Part shown: positions 35,566 through 45,111 of the stretch, piece by piece
How positions within the stretch are numbered: the stretch's first letter is position 1
How the letters are laid out: every line of letters begins with the position of its first letter
DNA from: Patescibacteria group bacterium
Lineage (GTDB): Bacteria; Patescibacteriota; Microgenomatia; UBA1406; GWC2-37-13
DNA length: 64,000 bases
Assembly (NCBI GenBank): GCA_023380935.1
Contig: JAMCST010000011.1
Coordinates: 171,952-235,951 of the forward strand
Direction of reading: 5' to 3'
Position numbers and translations under genes: made by a program
The notes under the pieces: generated by a model
Database searches by the model: none
What the model was told of the DNA's origin: nothing
What the model saw: only the letters and a program-made list of their open reading frames with translations

Positions 35566-35994
35566 CTAACGCTGACTGGCCGAGCTGGTGGCCACCTCGG
35601 TTACACAGTTGTCATGAACAATCTTGCCGTTCTGCTCGATAAACGCCGCGTTCCCCTTGTTCCAAAACACGTAACTTTCGTCGGCGTTACTGTAGCGGGC
35701 GCCGCTGGCCGCCAGCGCATGTTTCAGGGTGATGACTTTTCCGTCACCCAGATCAATATCCACGGTCTCGTCTTTGGGAAGGTGGAAAGTCGCGATGATG
35801 GCCCGGCCGTCCGGACAGTCAAACGTTACCTTTTTGGCGGTCTGCGTCAAGTTGGCCGATGACGAAGCCGTACTGGCCCCGTCCGGCTGGGGCGGTTGAG
35901 TTTGTTTACGCTGTCCCACTGCCATAGCAATCACAAATAACACGACAATCAATCCAGCGAGCATAATTTTTTTGCTGGTGTCCAGGTTTTCCAT
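35566..35994 (-). CDS. MliC-like lysozyme inhibitor domain protein
   Basis: A 142-residue membrane-anchored protein (helix about 10-27, Ser/Thr/Pro linker to 50) with a C-terminal domain like MliC (PF09864): KKVTFDCPDGRAIIATFHLP, then HALAASGARYSNADESYVFWNKGNAAF and the closing Cys130. C60 and C130 would form the family disulfide. The SGARYS block is the loop that in known MliC proteins enters the lysozyme active site. It would protect peptidoglycan from a host lysozyme. No lipobox is seen. Confidence 0.8.
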   Translation of the reverse strand: MENLDTSKKIMLAGLIVVLFVIAMAVGQRKQTQPPQPDGASTASSSANLTQTAKKVTFDCPDGRAIIATFHLPKDETVDIDLGDGKVITLKHALAASGARYSNADESYVFWNKGNAAFIEQNGKIVHDNCVTEVATSSASQR

Positions 35995-36033
35995 ATATGT
36001 TGAAATTAATTATAACTAAATAAACATTACAAC

Positions 36034-36594
36034 TTATTCCTTGCAACAGTCAATCGCTTTTTGCACCAGCTCTCCCAGCTTGGCAAAAATGCTGACCGAC
36101 GTCTTCGTCTGGGATGGCGACGTATCGCTGACCAACTTCACTTGACCGTCGCTTAGATCTTGGACGTCGGCACTCTTCACCAAACCCAGATTTATCCCCC
36201 AGAACAGACTATAAAGTTGGTATGACTTATGCAGCATGTCTTCAGCGTTTGGCCGGTCGCCCTTGCCGAGGAATTTTGTCCCCACTTCCAACAGACGCAT
36301 CGAGGCCGCCAGCAGGTGTTTGCTGATGCACCAGATTTCACCGGCCTCATTTTTGACAATCCGCCGCATCGCCGCTTTTCTCATCTCACGCACCTGGTTG
36401 AGCAGATCAAGATGTTGTTTGTTCTGTGTTTTGTTGTAGGTGAAGAATAGGTGCTCTTCAATCGAGATCAGATTCATAATTCCGATGGACAGGTCTTCGT
36501 CAGACGACAGGTCTAACCGCTCGCCTTTTTCCATCTGCTTAACCTTAGCGACAAACTCGTTAATGTCCGGATGCAGTGAACTTGGGTGTTTCAT
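36034..36594 (-). CDS. conserved helical protein, unknown
   Basis: A 186-residue, mostly helical soluble protein. It has an acidic N-terminal part, a central basic segment (NQVREMRKAAMRRIVKNEAGE) and a C-terminal CCKE. I recall the central blocks (SIEEHL, KHLLAASMRLLEVG, LYSLFWGIN) from CPR hypothetical proteins, but know no function. It stands 12 bases from the membrane-protein gene upstream on the same strand. Confidence 0.7.
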   Translation of the reverse strand: MKHPSSLHPDINEFVAKVKQMEKGERLDLSSDEDLSIGIMNLISIEEHLFFTYNKTQNKQHLDLLNQVREMRKAAMRRIVKNEAGEIWCISKHLLAASMRLLEVGTKFLGKGDRPNAEDMLHKSYQLYSLFWGINLGLVKSADVQDLSDGQVKLVSDTSPSQTKTSVSIFAKLGELVQKAIDCCKE

Positions 36595-36606
36595 GACTAA
36601 GCAACG

Positions 36607-37110
36607 TTAACTGGTAATCAGGTAAAAAACCAGGCTGGCTAGCGATAAAAACAACAGCGGAATAAGGACTTTTTGATAGGAGAGGTAGGCTTTACCGCGG
36701 TGGATTTTCTTTAACCAACGCTCCATTCCAACCGCAAAAGCAAACACGGCCATACCGCAGACGATTCCCAACAACGGTTTATCCATTCCCCACAGCCGAT
36801 TGCCGGGCAGACCGATGCGCTTGGTCCAGTGCAGCGGAACAACCACCAGCAGGAAAAAACCGGCCACGGCAATGATTTCTTTAATTCTCCCGGCCCGGTA
36901 CTGTCGGCCGAGACGGCCGGCGATCCACAGGCCGCTGGAAACGATCAAACCACCGATCCACAACCCGGTCACCACGTCATCAACCCCCAGCCAGCGCGAG
37001 ATTTCCAACCCGCCGGCCACGGCCACGGTACAGATCGGACAGACCGCGTGGACCGCCGGAGACCAGAATACGGTCAGACTTACCAGAAAAAATGCTGCAA
37101 TTGTTCTCAT
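36607..37110 (-). CDS. membrane protein with CPIC motif, unknown
   Basis: A 167-residue protein with a signal-like first helix followed by AVCPICTVAV and four further helices. The Cys-Pro-Ile-Cys pair right after the first helix faces outward and may be redox active or bind metal. The segment SRWLGVDDVVTGLWIGGL is a pattern seen in CPR proteins without assigned function. It could form an operon with the helical gene downstream. Confidence 0.7.
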   Translation of the reverse strand: MRTIAAFFLVSLTVFWSPAVHAVCPICTVAVAGGLEISRWLGVDDVVTGLWIGGLIVSSGLWIAGRLGRQYRAGRIKEIIAVAGFFLLVVVPLHWTKRIGLPGNRLWGMDKPLLGIVCGMAVFAFAVGMERWLKKIHRGKAYLSYQKVLIPLLFLSLASLVFYLITS

Positions 37111-37165
37111 GGTAGAGCTTGGTTTATTGACTATTATAAATCAACCCGCCCCCAAGACACAACCT

Positions 37166-37609
37166 TTATCTGGCTGGTCCGCCGGAGAACAGCGTGTTTC
37201 CGATCGAGATGTTCTGGGCCGTAACACTGCCGTCGGAGTTTTCCGTACCAAAGACAACGATGCGTTCGCCGGTCTTAAGATCGGACGGGTTGACCTGCGA
37301 CGCCTTATTGATCGCCGTCGTCGAGGACAGGATAATAATCTTGGTGCTGCCATCCGTCAATTTCACCGTGACACTTTTGCTGTCTGCGGAGATGATTTCT
37401 CCGTTGACCGGCCGTGATCCGTTGTTTTGGAACACCCGCCTGCCTTGACTTGATTGCCCCAACTGTCCTTGTCCTGTCATTCCTGACCGGAACTGACCTC
37501 CCTGGGCAAAACCGGTAACCTGACTTTTTTGGTACTGCATACCGGCAAAGAACGCTCCGGCTCCCACCAATACCGCTAGGACAACGGTTATTAAAAGATT
37601 GTTTTTCAT
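37166..37609 (-). CDS. DUF5666 exported protein
   Basis: A 147-residue protein with an N-terminal helix (about 4-22), a Gly/Gln-rich linker and a DUF5666 OB-fold-like domain (PVNGEIISADSKSVTVKLTDGSTKIIIL, DLKTGERIVVFGTENSDGSV). Start ATG 37609 has a strong ribosome binding site (AGGAGG 7 bases upstream), one of the few clear ones in the window and consistent with an internal operon gene. It ends the macA-ATPase-permease operon, so it may be an extracellular helper of that transporter. Confidence 0.82.
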   Translation of the reverse strand: MKNNLLITVVLAVLVGAGAFFAGMQYQKSQVTGFAQGGQFRSGMTGQGQLGQSSQGRRVFQNNGSRPVNGEIISADSKSVTVKLTDGSTKIIILSSTTAINKASQVNPSDLKTGERIVVFGTENSDGSVTAQNISIGNTLFSGGPAR

Positions 37610-37634
37610 GATTACACCTCCTTTCTCTTTTGAA

Positions 37635-38852
37635 TTACTCATAACGCAAAGCTTCAATTGGCTGTTTGTTGGCGGCCAACCGGGCCGGATACCAACCGAA
37701 TAATATGCCGATTCCGGTCGACACGACAAAGGCTAACAAAACCGAACTGGGAGAAATGACAAACAGCGACGAGGCTAATCGCGAGTAAATATAGGAAACA
37801 CTGACGCCTAAAATCATTCCCATGATGCCGCCGGAAAAGGTGAGGATAACCGACTCAATGAGAAACTGGGTAATAATGATCCCTTTTTTCGCCCCGAGGG
37901 CTTTTCTTAGCCCGATTTCCCGGGTTCTTTCCGTTACCGTCACCAACATGATGTTCATGATGCCGATTCCCCCTACCAACAGGGAAATGGCGGCAATGCC
38001 GGAAAGCAAAGTCGTAAAGGTTCCGGTTACCTGGGAGGCGGTGTTTAAGATGTCTTGCTGGGAGAAAATGGAAAAATCCGCTGAAGCCGCATCCTTAATT
38101 TTATGCCGGGCGAGCAGGAAATATCCGACCTGGTTTTGCGCTTCGGTCATGGTGTTAGCACTGGTGGCCTCAATACCGATCGAGCTTAGGTGGTCGACAC
38201 CGAACAGTTGCTTCTGCGCCGTAGTCAACGGTACATAAACCACGTCGTCCTGGTTTTGAAACCCCGTCCCTCCTTTTGAGACCGTAACGCCGATCACCAA
38301 AAATGTCTGATTTTGGATGCGGATATTTTTGCCGATCGGGTCGGCGCCGTCACCAAACAGATCGGAAACCACCGTCGGCCCCAATACCGCCACTTTAGTC
38401 ATACCCTCAACGTCGCGCGCCGAGATAAAACTGCCGGTATCGATCGAAACGTTATGCACCTCGAGGTAGGTCTGTGTTACTCCCATGATCTCGGTATTGG
38501 TGTTATTTTTGCCGGCAATTACCTGGCTGCGGCTGGAATATTCGGGCGAAACGTTTTTCACCGCGCTCAGTTCGGTTGACGCCTGAATTGCTTTGGCGTC
38601 TTCATAAGTCAAGGTGGTGCCGCCGCCGGCCGCGCCGCGCACCGTTCCTTCGGTTTGACGTGACGGCATCACGGTCAACAAATTGGCGCCCAGTGACTGA
38701 ATTTGGTTCTGGACGGCCCGCTGCGTTGCCTCTCCGATCGAAATCAAAGCAATCACGCTGCCGATACCAATAATAATTCCCAGCACCGCCAGTCCGGAAC
38801 GCATTTTGTTCAATGATAGTGTACGCAAACACTCCAGGGCTAATTCCAGCAT
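37635..38852 (-). CDS. MacB-type ABC permease
   Basis: A 405-residue FtsX/MacB permease: helix 1 near the N terminus (GLAVLGIIIGIGSVIALISIG), a large extracytoplasmic domain (about 45-275), and three C-terminal helices with the family block GGIGIMNIMLVTVTERTREIGLRKALGA. It lacks a fused ATPase; the ATPase is the gene upstream. With the adaptor at 39575 it would form a MacAB-like pump for peptides, antibiotics or lipoproteins. Confidence 0.92.
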   Translation of the reverse strand: MLELALECLRTLSLNKMRSGLAVLGIIIGIGSVIALISIGEATQRAVQNQIQSLGANLLTVMPSRQTEGTVRGAAGGGTTLTYEDAKAIQASTELSAVKNVSPEYSSRSQVIAGKNNTNTEIMGVTQTYLEVHNVSIDTGSFISARDVEGMTKVAVLGPTVVSDLFGDGADPIGKNIRIQNQTFLVIGVTVSKGGTGFQNQDDVVYVPLTTAQKQLFGVDHLSSIGIEATSANTMTEAQNQVGYFLLARHKIKDAASADFSIFSQQDILNTASQVTGTFTTLLSGIAAISLLVGGIGIMNIMLVTVTERTREIGLRKALGAKKGIIITQFLIESVILTFSGGIMGMILGVSVSYIYSRLASSLFVISPSSVLLAFVVSTGIGILFGWYPARLAANKQPIEALRYE

Positions 38853-38868
38853 AGGTTTAGTTAATTTT

Positions 38869-39567
38869 TTAACCGATTTTACGTTGTCTTTTGTTTATCT
38901 CGTCCTTGATGATCCTTCCGTCTTTAATGTGAATGATCCGGCGGGCATGGGCGGCAATATCCGGTTCATGGGTAATCATGATAATGGTGTGGCCGTCATG
39001 ATTCAGTTGTTGAAAAATTCCCATAATCTCTTCGGCCTGGGCGGTGGCAATGTTGCCGGTGGGTTCGTCGGCCAGCAAAATGGCCGGGTTATTGACCAGA
39101 GCTCGGGCAATGGCGACACGCTGTTGTTGACCACCGGAGAGCTGATTTGAGGTATGGTGCATCCGATTGCCCAGTCCGACCATGTTCAGATATTGTTCGG
39201 CCCGCTTAATCCGTTCTTCCTTAGCCACGCCGGCGTACCGCAACGGTAACATGACATTTTGCAAAGCCGTGGTGCGCGGTAACAGGTTAAATGCCTGGAA
39301 TACAAAGCCGATTTTCCGATTACGGATATCGGCCAATTGGTCTTCCGACAGCGCCTCGACGTTTTCTCCGTCAAGAATATAGGTGCCGCTGGTCGGTTTG
39401 TCCAACGCCCCCAAAATATGCATCAAGGTGGACTTACCTGATCCGGACGGCCCCATGATCGCGACATACTCGCCTTTCTTCACGTCAAACGAAACGTCGG
39501 AAAGCGCCGTGGTTTCGACGTTGCCACCGCTGTGATAGATTTTGGTCAGATGCGTTACCTGGATCAT
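38869..39567 (-). CDS. MacB/LolD-type ABC ATPase
   Basis: A 232-residue ATPase with Walker A GPSGSGKST, Q-loop VFQAFNLLP, signature LSGGQQQRVAIA, Walker B ILLADEPTGNI and H-loop ITHE. The Walker B is followed by GNIAT in place of the more common GNLD. Start ATG 39567 (MIQVTHL) is set by family alignment; the longer frame is antisense-like low-complexity sequence. It lies between adaptor and permease genes. Confidence 0.93.
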   Translation of the reverse strand: MIQVTHLTKIYHSGGNVETTALSDVSFDVKKGEYVAIMGPSGSGKSTLMHILGALDKPTSGTYILDGENVEALSEDQLADIRNRKIGFVFQAFNLLPRTTALQNVMLPLRYAGVAKEERIKRAEQYLNMVGLGNRMHHTSNQLSGGQQQRVAIARALVNNPAILLADEPTGNIATAQAEEIMGIFQQLNHDGHTIIMITHEPDIAAHARRIIHIKDGRIIKDEINKRQRKIG

Positions 39568-39574
39568 GAGAAGA

Positions 39575-40921
39575 TTATCGCAAAATTCTAAGGGCCCCGC
39601 CGCCGCTGCCGCCAAATCCACCGGTACGAGAGTTGCTGGAACCAAAGCTGGAACCGGTCTGTCCGGTGGCCGATCCACCCGTCTGGCTGGTCACCACCGC
39701 ATCTCCCTCGGAGACACCGGAAACCACCTCGGTTTGAGAGTCGTTCGATATTCCGGTCTGCACTACGACGGTTTCCACCTGGCCGTTTTTCAGTATCCGT
39801 ACTACCGACTGACTACCCTGGGTTTGGATAGCGCCGTTAGGCACGAGTATCACGTTATCTTTAGTGTTGGTAATGATTGAGGCGGTGGCCGACATGTTCG
39901 GATAAAGATTTTTAGGTTCGGCGTCTAAACCGATCGTGACCGGATAACTGGTGACACCGGAACTGACGCTGCCGCTCGTATCAATCGAGGCCACTTTACC
40001 GGTATAGGTCTGGTCGGCAAAGGCATCAAAGGTCACGGTAGCGCGATCGCCGATTACCACTTTAGGAATGTCTATCTCCGTCAGACTGATCGTCACCGTC
40101 GCCGACGCTCCGGTTTTAATCATGGCCACTTTCGTGGACGATGTGCTACTGCTGGTGCTAGAACTGGTGCTAGTGGCGTCGGAATTGGTGATCAAACTGC
40201 CGTTGCCAACGGTGAGGTCAGTTACCGTGCCGGAAATCGGCGCGGTGATCGTATCCCTTGATTCTTGGTAGCTTAACCAGGCGGAGTTGAGGGAAACCTG
40301 CGCCTGAGTAATGACCGATTGCTGATTGATATAGTTTTGTTCCGCCGCCAACCAAGTTCCTTGGGCCGACTGGAAATCGGCCGATGAGTTTCTCATGTTC
40401 TCCCGCGGACTACCGTCGGCGTTCTGATAGTCGGAACTTGTGGCAATGTCGTAGAACTTTTTCCAGGCCGTATCCATCGAGGCTCTAAGATTTTCCGCAT
40501 TGGCGCTGGCCGAGTTCAAGCTGTTTTTGGCCGAAAGATAACTGGCATAAGCCTGGGCCTGCTTTTGTTGACCGGTGCGGTCAAGGGTAATTTTGGCGAT
40601 CGTGTCGCCGGCCTCAACATGGTCGCCGTTTTTTACGTCGACCTCAGATACGATTCCGGTCGCTTGGGTGAGAACCGAAACACTACTGGTATTGTCTACC
40701 GAACCTGATCCGGTCACCGACTCAACAATCGTGCCTTTTTCGGCTTGGGTAGTCTGATACTGCACCGTCGCCTTCGTCTTAAAAACCAACGACTTAACCA
40801 GCCAACCGACTCCGATGACTATCGCCAGTACGATTAACTTTTTTTTCCATGAAGCTTTAGCCAACCAGTTTTTAATCGCCGCCAGACGGTTTGTCACCGG
40901 ATTAGGATTAACAGTAGTCAT
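39575..40921 (-). CDS. MacA-like periplasmic-adaptor protein
   Basis: A 448-residue HlyD/MacA-type adaptor. One N-terminal helix (about 28-46), first lipoyl half (SVLTQATGIVSEVDVKNGDHVEAGD), a coiled-coil hairpin (about 120-215), second lipoyl half (DTITAPISGTVTDLTVGNGS), a Ser/Thr-rich insert (about 250-260) and the beta-barrel and membrane-proximal domains. The end is a Gly/Ser-rich tail (SGGSATGQTGSSFG...). It links the MacB-type permease to the cell surface layer. First gene of the operon, just after the sensor kinase gene. Confidence 0.92.
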   Translation of the reverse strand: MTTVNPNPVTNRLAAIKNWLAKASWKKKLIVLAIVIGVGWLVKSLVFKTKATVQYQTTQAEKGTIVESVTGSGSVDNTSSVSVLTQATGIVSEVDVKNGDHVEAGDTIAKITLDRTGQQKQAQAYASYLSAKNSLNSASANAENLRASMDTAWKKFYDIATSSDYQNADGSPRENMRNSSADFQSAQGTWLAAEQNYINQQSVITQAQVSLNSAWLSYQESRDTITAPISGTVTDLTVGNGSLITNSDATSTSSSTSSSTSSTKVAMIKTGASATVTISLTEIDIPKVVIGDRATVTFDAFADQTYTGKVASIDTSGSVSSGVTSYPVTIGLDAEPKNLYPNMSATASIITNTKDNVILVPNGAIQTQGSQSVVRILKNGQVETVVVQTGISNDSQTEVVSGVSEGDAVVTSQTGGSATGQTGSSFGSSNSRTGGFGGSGGGALRILR

Positions 40922-40975
40922 AATAGCGTTTAAGTTTAATTAAAATAACTTAAAAACAGCTTAACCAATTAATAA

Positions 40976-42004
40976 CTAGGCCGAAGCGACTGGCAACTCG
41001 ACCGTAAAGGCGCTACCCTTCTTGGGTTGACTGATAACCGAAATGGACCCGAGGTGGGCCTGAACGATTTTTTTAGCAATGGCCAATCCTAATCCATATC
41101 CGTCAACCTTGGAACGGGATTTGTCGGCCCGGTAAAAACGTTCAAAGATGTGGGGCAAGTCGGCGGCGGCAATACCGATACCTTGGTCTTTCACCGAGAT
41201 CTTGACGCGATTATGGTGATACTCTGACGCCACCGAGATGGCCGCCGCTTCGGGGCTGTACTTAATGGCATTGTCGAAAAGAATGACAAATAACTCCACC
41301 AGGGTTTTTCTGTCCCCGTTAATCCGGCCGTCTTTAACCGTAAGCCTGACACAGATGCGTCTTTTTTTGGCCAGCGGCAGCACTTTTTTATAGGCGGTTT
41401 TGATCACCTCGGAAAGCGAGACGATGTCCAGCGACGGCTGCTCGACAAACGTATGGGTGGTGGTCAAACGCAACAGGCTGTTTGATAGATTCTGTAACGA
41501 GCTTAGTTCTTCCAAGTTGCTTTTAATCAGTTCCCGGGCGTGCTGGTCGGTAATGTTTTTTTCCAACAGGCTGCCTTCCATTTCCGCTCGCATCGTGGCA
41601 ATCGGTGTACGCAGCTCGTGTGAGGCGTTGGAGATAAACTGGTTTTGTTCTTCGACCATCAGTCTGATCGGGCGCAAAGTTCTCCCGGCCAGGAAATATC
41701 CGGCGCCGCCAGCCATCAGGAAAATAATGCCGTTGATGGCCACGAGAATAACCTTCAGTCGTTTTTCCGTGGCCTGCAGTTCTTTGGTCGAGGGAGGACG
41801 GAAGATAAGATTATGCGGCGGAGGCAGAAAAAAGAATCCGCCCTCTTCTTGTTGTTCCAGCGACTGCAACGACTGCGTCCGGATGACAATGCGGCGGATT
41901 TCGCGCGTCGAAGCGTTATAAAAAGCCAGACTGAATAAGCCGCTGATCGACATGATAAAGACGAGGTACCAAAGTGTTAGCTTTAGTCTGGCCGATTGAA
42001 ACAT
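40976..42004 (-). CDS. sensor histidine kinase
   Basis: A 342-residue membrane kinase. Two helices (about 10-28 and 85-105) enclose a short outer sensor loop. The HisKA box [18 protein letters not shown] holds the phospho-His. The catalytic domain has N box [12 protein letters not shown]1 VKDQGIGI, F box [12 protein letters not shown] and G2 [10 protein letters not shown]. No HAMP domain is evident. It pairs with the response regulator 5 bases upstream and probably controls the MacAB-type operon that follows; the outer loop is short (about 55 residues), so it may sense the membrane itself. Confidence 0.93.
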   Translation of the reverse strand: MFQSARLKLTLWYLVFIMSISGLFSLAFYNASTREIRRIVIRTQSLQSLEQQEEGGFFFLPPPHNLIFRPPSTKELQATEKRLKVILVAINGIIFLMAGGAGYFLAGRTLRPIRLMVEEQNQFISNASHELRTPIATMRAEMEGSLLEKNITDQHARELIKSNLEELSSLQNLSNSLLRLTTTHTFVEQPSLDIVSLSEVIKTAYKKVLPLAKKRRICVRLTVKDGRINGDRKTLVELFVILFDNAIKYSPEAAAISVASEYHHNRVKISVKDQGIGIAAADLPHIFERFYRADKSRSKVDGYGLGLAIAKKIVQAHLGSISVISQPKKGSAFTVELPVASA

Positions 42005-42009
42005 ATGGT

Positions 42010-42678
42010 TTATCCCCTGATCTCGTAACCGAAGCCGCGCACCGTATGGATCAGTTGTTTGTGAAATGACCGGTCGATCTTGTCGCGCAGGTGCTTAACG
42101 TGTACCTCCACCGTGCTTGGCAGTACGTCGGCCTCATAGTTCCAGACGTACTCCACGATTTTCTCCTTACTGATCACATTGTTTTTGTGGCGCATCAGGT
42201 ATTCGAGAATGGCAAATTCTTTGGTGGATAGGTAGATTTCCTTGTTGGCGCGCCGGACGTGAAAATTCACCGGATCAAGGGTAAGGTCGCCAACCTGAAG
42301 CACCGTCGCCTCGGTCAGCGGCGGCCGGCGCGTTAGTGCCCGGACGCGCGCAAACAACTCCTCAAAAGAAAACGGCTTGACCAGATAATCGTCGGCGCCG
42401 TTATCCAGTCCGGCCACCCGGTCGCTAACCTGACCTTTAGCGGTGAGAACGAGGATTGGGGTATGGATTTTTTCCCGGCGCACCTGCCGGCAGATTTCCA
42501 ATCCGTCTGTCCCCGGCAACATGATGTCGAGAATGATGACGTCGAACTTTTCTCCGGTGGCCAAATCCAGTCCGTTTGTGCCGTTATAAGCGACGTCGAC
42601 GGTATATTTTTGCAGTTCCAACGCCCGTCTGATCGCATTGGCCAGTTTGATTTCGTCCTCAATCACCAGTATTTTCAT
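42010..42678 (-). CDS. OmpR-family response regulator
   Basis: A 222-residue regulator with receiver domain (acidic pair EDE near residue 8-10, phospho-Asp in VIILDIMLP, Lys in KPFSFEEL) and a C-terminal winged helix ([23 protein letters not shown], then [15 protein letters not shown]). It probably regulates its operon partner and the MacAB-type genes downstream. A GAGGGC stretch lies close to the ATG as a possible ribosome binding site. Confidence 0.95.
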   Translation of the reverse strand: MKILVIEDEIKLANAIRRALELQKYTVDVAYNGTNGLDLATGEKFDVIILDIMLPGTDGLEICRQVRREKIHTPILVLTAKGQVSDRVAGLDNGADDYLVKPFSFEELFARVRALTRRPPLTEATVLQVGDLTLDPVNFHVRRANKEIYLSTKEFAILEYLMRHKNNVISKEKIVEYVWNYEADVLPSTVEVHVKHLRDKIDRSFHKQLIHTVRGFGYEIRG

Positions 42679-42713
42679 GCCCTCATGATATTAAATTCAA
42701 CTTAAGGATTGCT

Positions 42714-45080
42714 TTAATCAGCCCACCACTTATCGGCCGCAACCTTAGCCAGTTCGCTTACCTGCATCCACAAAAACGCCCAGATCCAAACCAGCAAAAT
42801 GGTTCCGAAAGGAACGGCGACCGGCATCAAAAAACCAGTCAAGGCGAGCAACGAAGCCGTCAGTTGGGTGAGACTGGTTGCCCATATTACTTCTCGGCTC
42901 GGCAAAAACCTCCACCAGCGTTGTCTGGTGTGGGCGACATAGATGAGCAGATGCCCGGACACCGTCAGCTTCAGAAAATATATCGTCTGGATCACGTCCC
43001 AGTTCAAATGAAGAACGTTTCTGATAATAAGGAACAACACCAAGCTGTTACCGATGCCGGTGAGTCCGTACAAGGAGCTTAAGGCAAAGCGTTTTTTGGC
43101 GTTGATCCTGGCCGGCCGGGTGACGATTTTCACCTTGTCAAACGCCAACGAGATGATGGGAATGTCGTTGAGCAGCGCCACCATGATAATCTGCAACGGC
43201 GTGAGCGGGTAAATCCGGTATATAATCCCCAGCACGCTGATGGTGATGATCAAGCGAAAACTTTCGGAAATCCGGTAAAGCGAGTAAGTGTAGAGCCGGG
43301 CAAAAATTTTCCGGCTTTCGATGATGGCGTCGCGGATCACGCTGATGCCGTTGGAAAGCAACACGATGTCGGCCGCCGCCTTCAGCGCCGTCACCGCATT
43401 CTTGATGGCAATCCCGACATTGGCTGCCTTGACGGCCGGCAGATCGTTGATTCCGTCGCCGTTGGCGGCCACGATGAAAAACTCCTTAGCCTTCTGTACC
43501 AGTTTCAGCTTGTCTTCCGGCAGGATCTCGGCAAAGGCGCTCGTTTGGTAGTAATAGTCTTTTTGCACCTTGCTCCAGTCGAGCCGGTCAAGTGCGTCTT
43601 TGGCCACGACCTGTCCATCCAGAGACAGTTTTTGGGTAATGTGGGTGGTGATGGCGCGGTTGTCGCCGGTAACCATGGTCACGCCGATCCCGTTGTCCTT
43701 GAGAAAACCGACAACGGCTTTGGCGTCTTCGCGCAGCGTGTCCGACAGAGCGATCAGGCCAATTAATTCCATGTCTCGCTCTTGCTTATTACCCAACCGC
43801 CGGGCGATCGCTAAAGACCGATAGCCATTTTTGGCCAGCGTCTCCACTTCCCGCTCAAATTTGGCTTTGGTGGTTTGATCGAAACGACACAGGCCAGCCA
43901 CCACCTGCGGCGCACCCAATGACAATACTGTCTCCCCGGTTTCATCTTTAACCAGGGTGGTACTGCGTTTGCGGACGGAATCGGCCGGGATAAAGTCGAT
44001 GACGGTGGACCTTGGCATCTCCACTTGGATTTCTTTAGCTTTGTTGCTGATGGCGACGTCAATAACGTCCTGGTCGTTTTTAGCCGTGGCCAGATTGGCG
44101 TACAGGACAACTTCGTTGTGGGTAAAGTTATTATAGGCGTAGATGTCTTGAACGGTGATGAGGTTTTTTGTCAAAGTACCGGTTTTGTCGGTTAACAGAT
44201 AATTAACATTGGCCAGGTCCTCCAAGGCTGACAGCCGACGCACCAGGGCATTTTTTTTTGCCAGGGCCAGAACACCGAACTCAATGATGAGCGTCATAAC
44301 GGTTGGTAGACTAATGGGGATCCCGGCAATCACCAAACTCAGGTCTAGGGTAAGCAGCTCCAAGAACGGAGCGCGCTGAACAAGGAAAACCACGCTCAAT
44401 GCCGCCACCGCAACCAAACTAAGGACGGTAAGAAATTTAGAGATATCCAACACATCCTTTTCCAGCAGGCTTTTTTTTCGGATCCGTTCTACCGAGAATA
44501 CCGTTTTACCAAAGTTAGTGTTCTTCCCGGTGGTGGTAATTTTAATTACCGCAATCCCGGCGGCAATAAACGAGCCGGAATAAACTGTCGCGTTGGCGGT
44601 CTTTTCCTTGGGAAGCGACTCGCCGGTCAGAACCGATTCGTTGACCGAAACGTGTTTGGCCTCAACCACCTGTCCGTCAGCCGGAACCACTTCGCCACCC
44701 GCCAAACGCACGATATCTCCAGGCACCAGATAACGGGAATCAATCACCTGCCATCTTCCCTCTCTTAACACCTGATTTTTTTGTGCCAGGTTGTCGTTTA
44801 GTTTTTTAATAGCGCTGTCGGCTTTATTCTCCTGCCAAAGAGCGATTAGCATGTTGATCAAAAGCAATACAATGATGAAGTAAAAATCAAACACCTTACC
44901 GATAAACAGGGAAAGCCAAGCGGCTGCCAGCAGCATCAGGGAGATCGGGGAGACCAATTTCCGCGCCAGCTTAATGAAGAAACTGTCGTGCTTGACCGGA
45001 ATTTCGTTTGGGCCAAACCGGTTCAGTCGGTGTTGCGCTTCCAGAGTAGACAATCCGCTTTCCATAGGCTTATTTTTCAT
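42714..45080 (-). CDS. P-type ATPase, P3A (proton pump) type
   Basis: A 788-residue cation pump. It has the phosphorylation motif DKTGTLT (Asp298), the actuator LTGES (151-155), the hinge GDGINDLPAVKAANVGIA, and IPISLPTVMT in the fourth helix, close to the PIALPTV pattern of plasma-membrane H+-ATPases. About 10 helices are predicted. A proton or cation pump of this type could build membrane potential in a fermenting cell without a full respiratory chain. A TATAAT box overlaps ATG 45080; the in-frame ATG at 45065 is an alternative start. Next gene downstream is the response regulator. Confidence 0.9.
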   Translation of the reverse strand: MKNKPMESGLSTLEAQHRLNRFGPNEIPVKHDSFFIKLARKLVSPISLMLLAAAWLSLFIGKVFDFYFIIVLLLINMLIALWQENKADSAIKKLNDNLAQKNQVLREGRWQVIDSRYLVPGDIVRLAGGEVVPADGQVVEAKHVSVNESVLTGESLPKEKTANATVYSGSFIAAGIAVIKITTTGKNTNFGKTVFSVERIRKKSLLEKDVLDISKFLTVLSLVAVAALSVVFLVQRAPFLELLTLDLSLVIAGIPISLPTVMTLIIEFGVLALAKKNALVRRLSALEDLANVNYLLTDKTGTLTKNLITVQDIYAYNNFTHNEVVLYANLATAKNDQDVIDVAISNKAKEIQVEMPRSTVIDFIPADSVRKRSTTLVKDETGETVLSLGAPQVVAGLCRFDQTTKAKFEREVETLAKNGYRSLAIARRLGNKQERDMELIGLIALSDTLREDAKAVVGFLKDNGIGVTMVTGDNRAITTHITQKLSLDGQVVAKDALDRLDWSKVQKDYYYQTSAFAEILPEDKLKLVQKAKEFFIVAANGDGINDLPAVKAANVGIAIKNAVTALKAAADIVLLSNGISVIRDAIIESRKIFARLYTYSLYRISESFRLIITISVLGIIYRIYPLTPLQIIMVALLNDIPIISLAFDKVKIVTRPARINAKKRFALSSLYGLTGIGNSLVLFLIIRNVLHLNWDVIQTIYFLKLTVSGHLLIYVAHTRQRWWRFLPSREVIWATSLTQLTASLLALTGFLMPVAVPFGTILLVWIWAFLWMQVSELAKVAADKWWAD

Positions 45081-45111
45081 TATAACCTTTTTTGGCTCCG
45101 GTCGGATCCCA

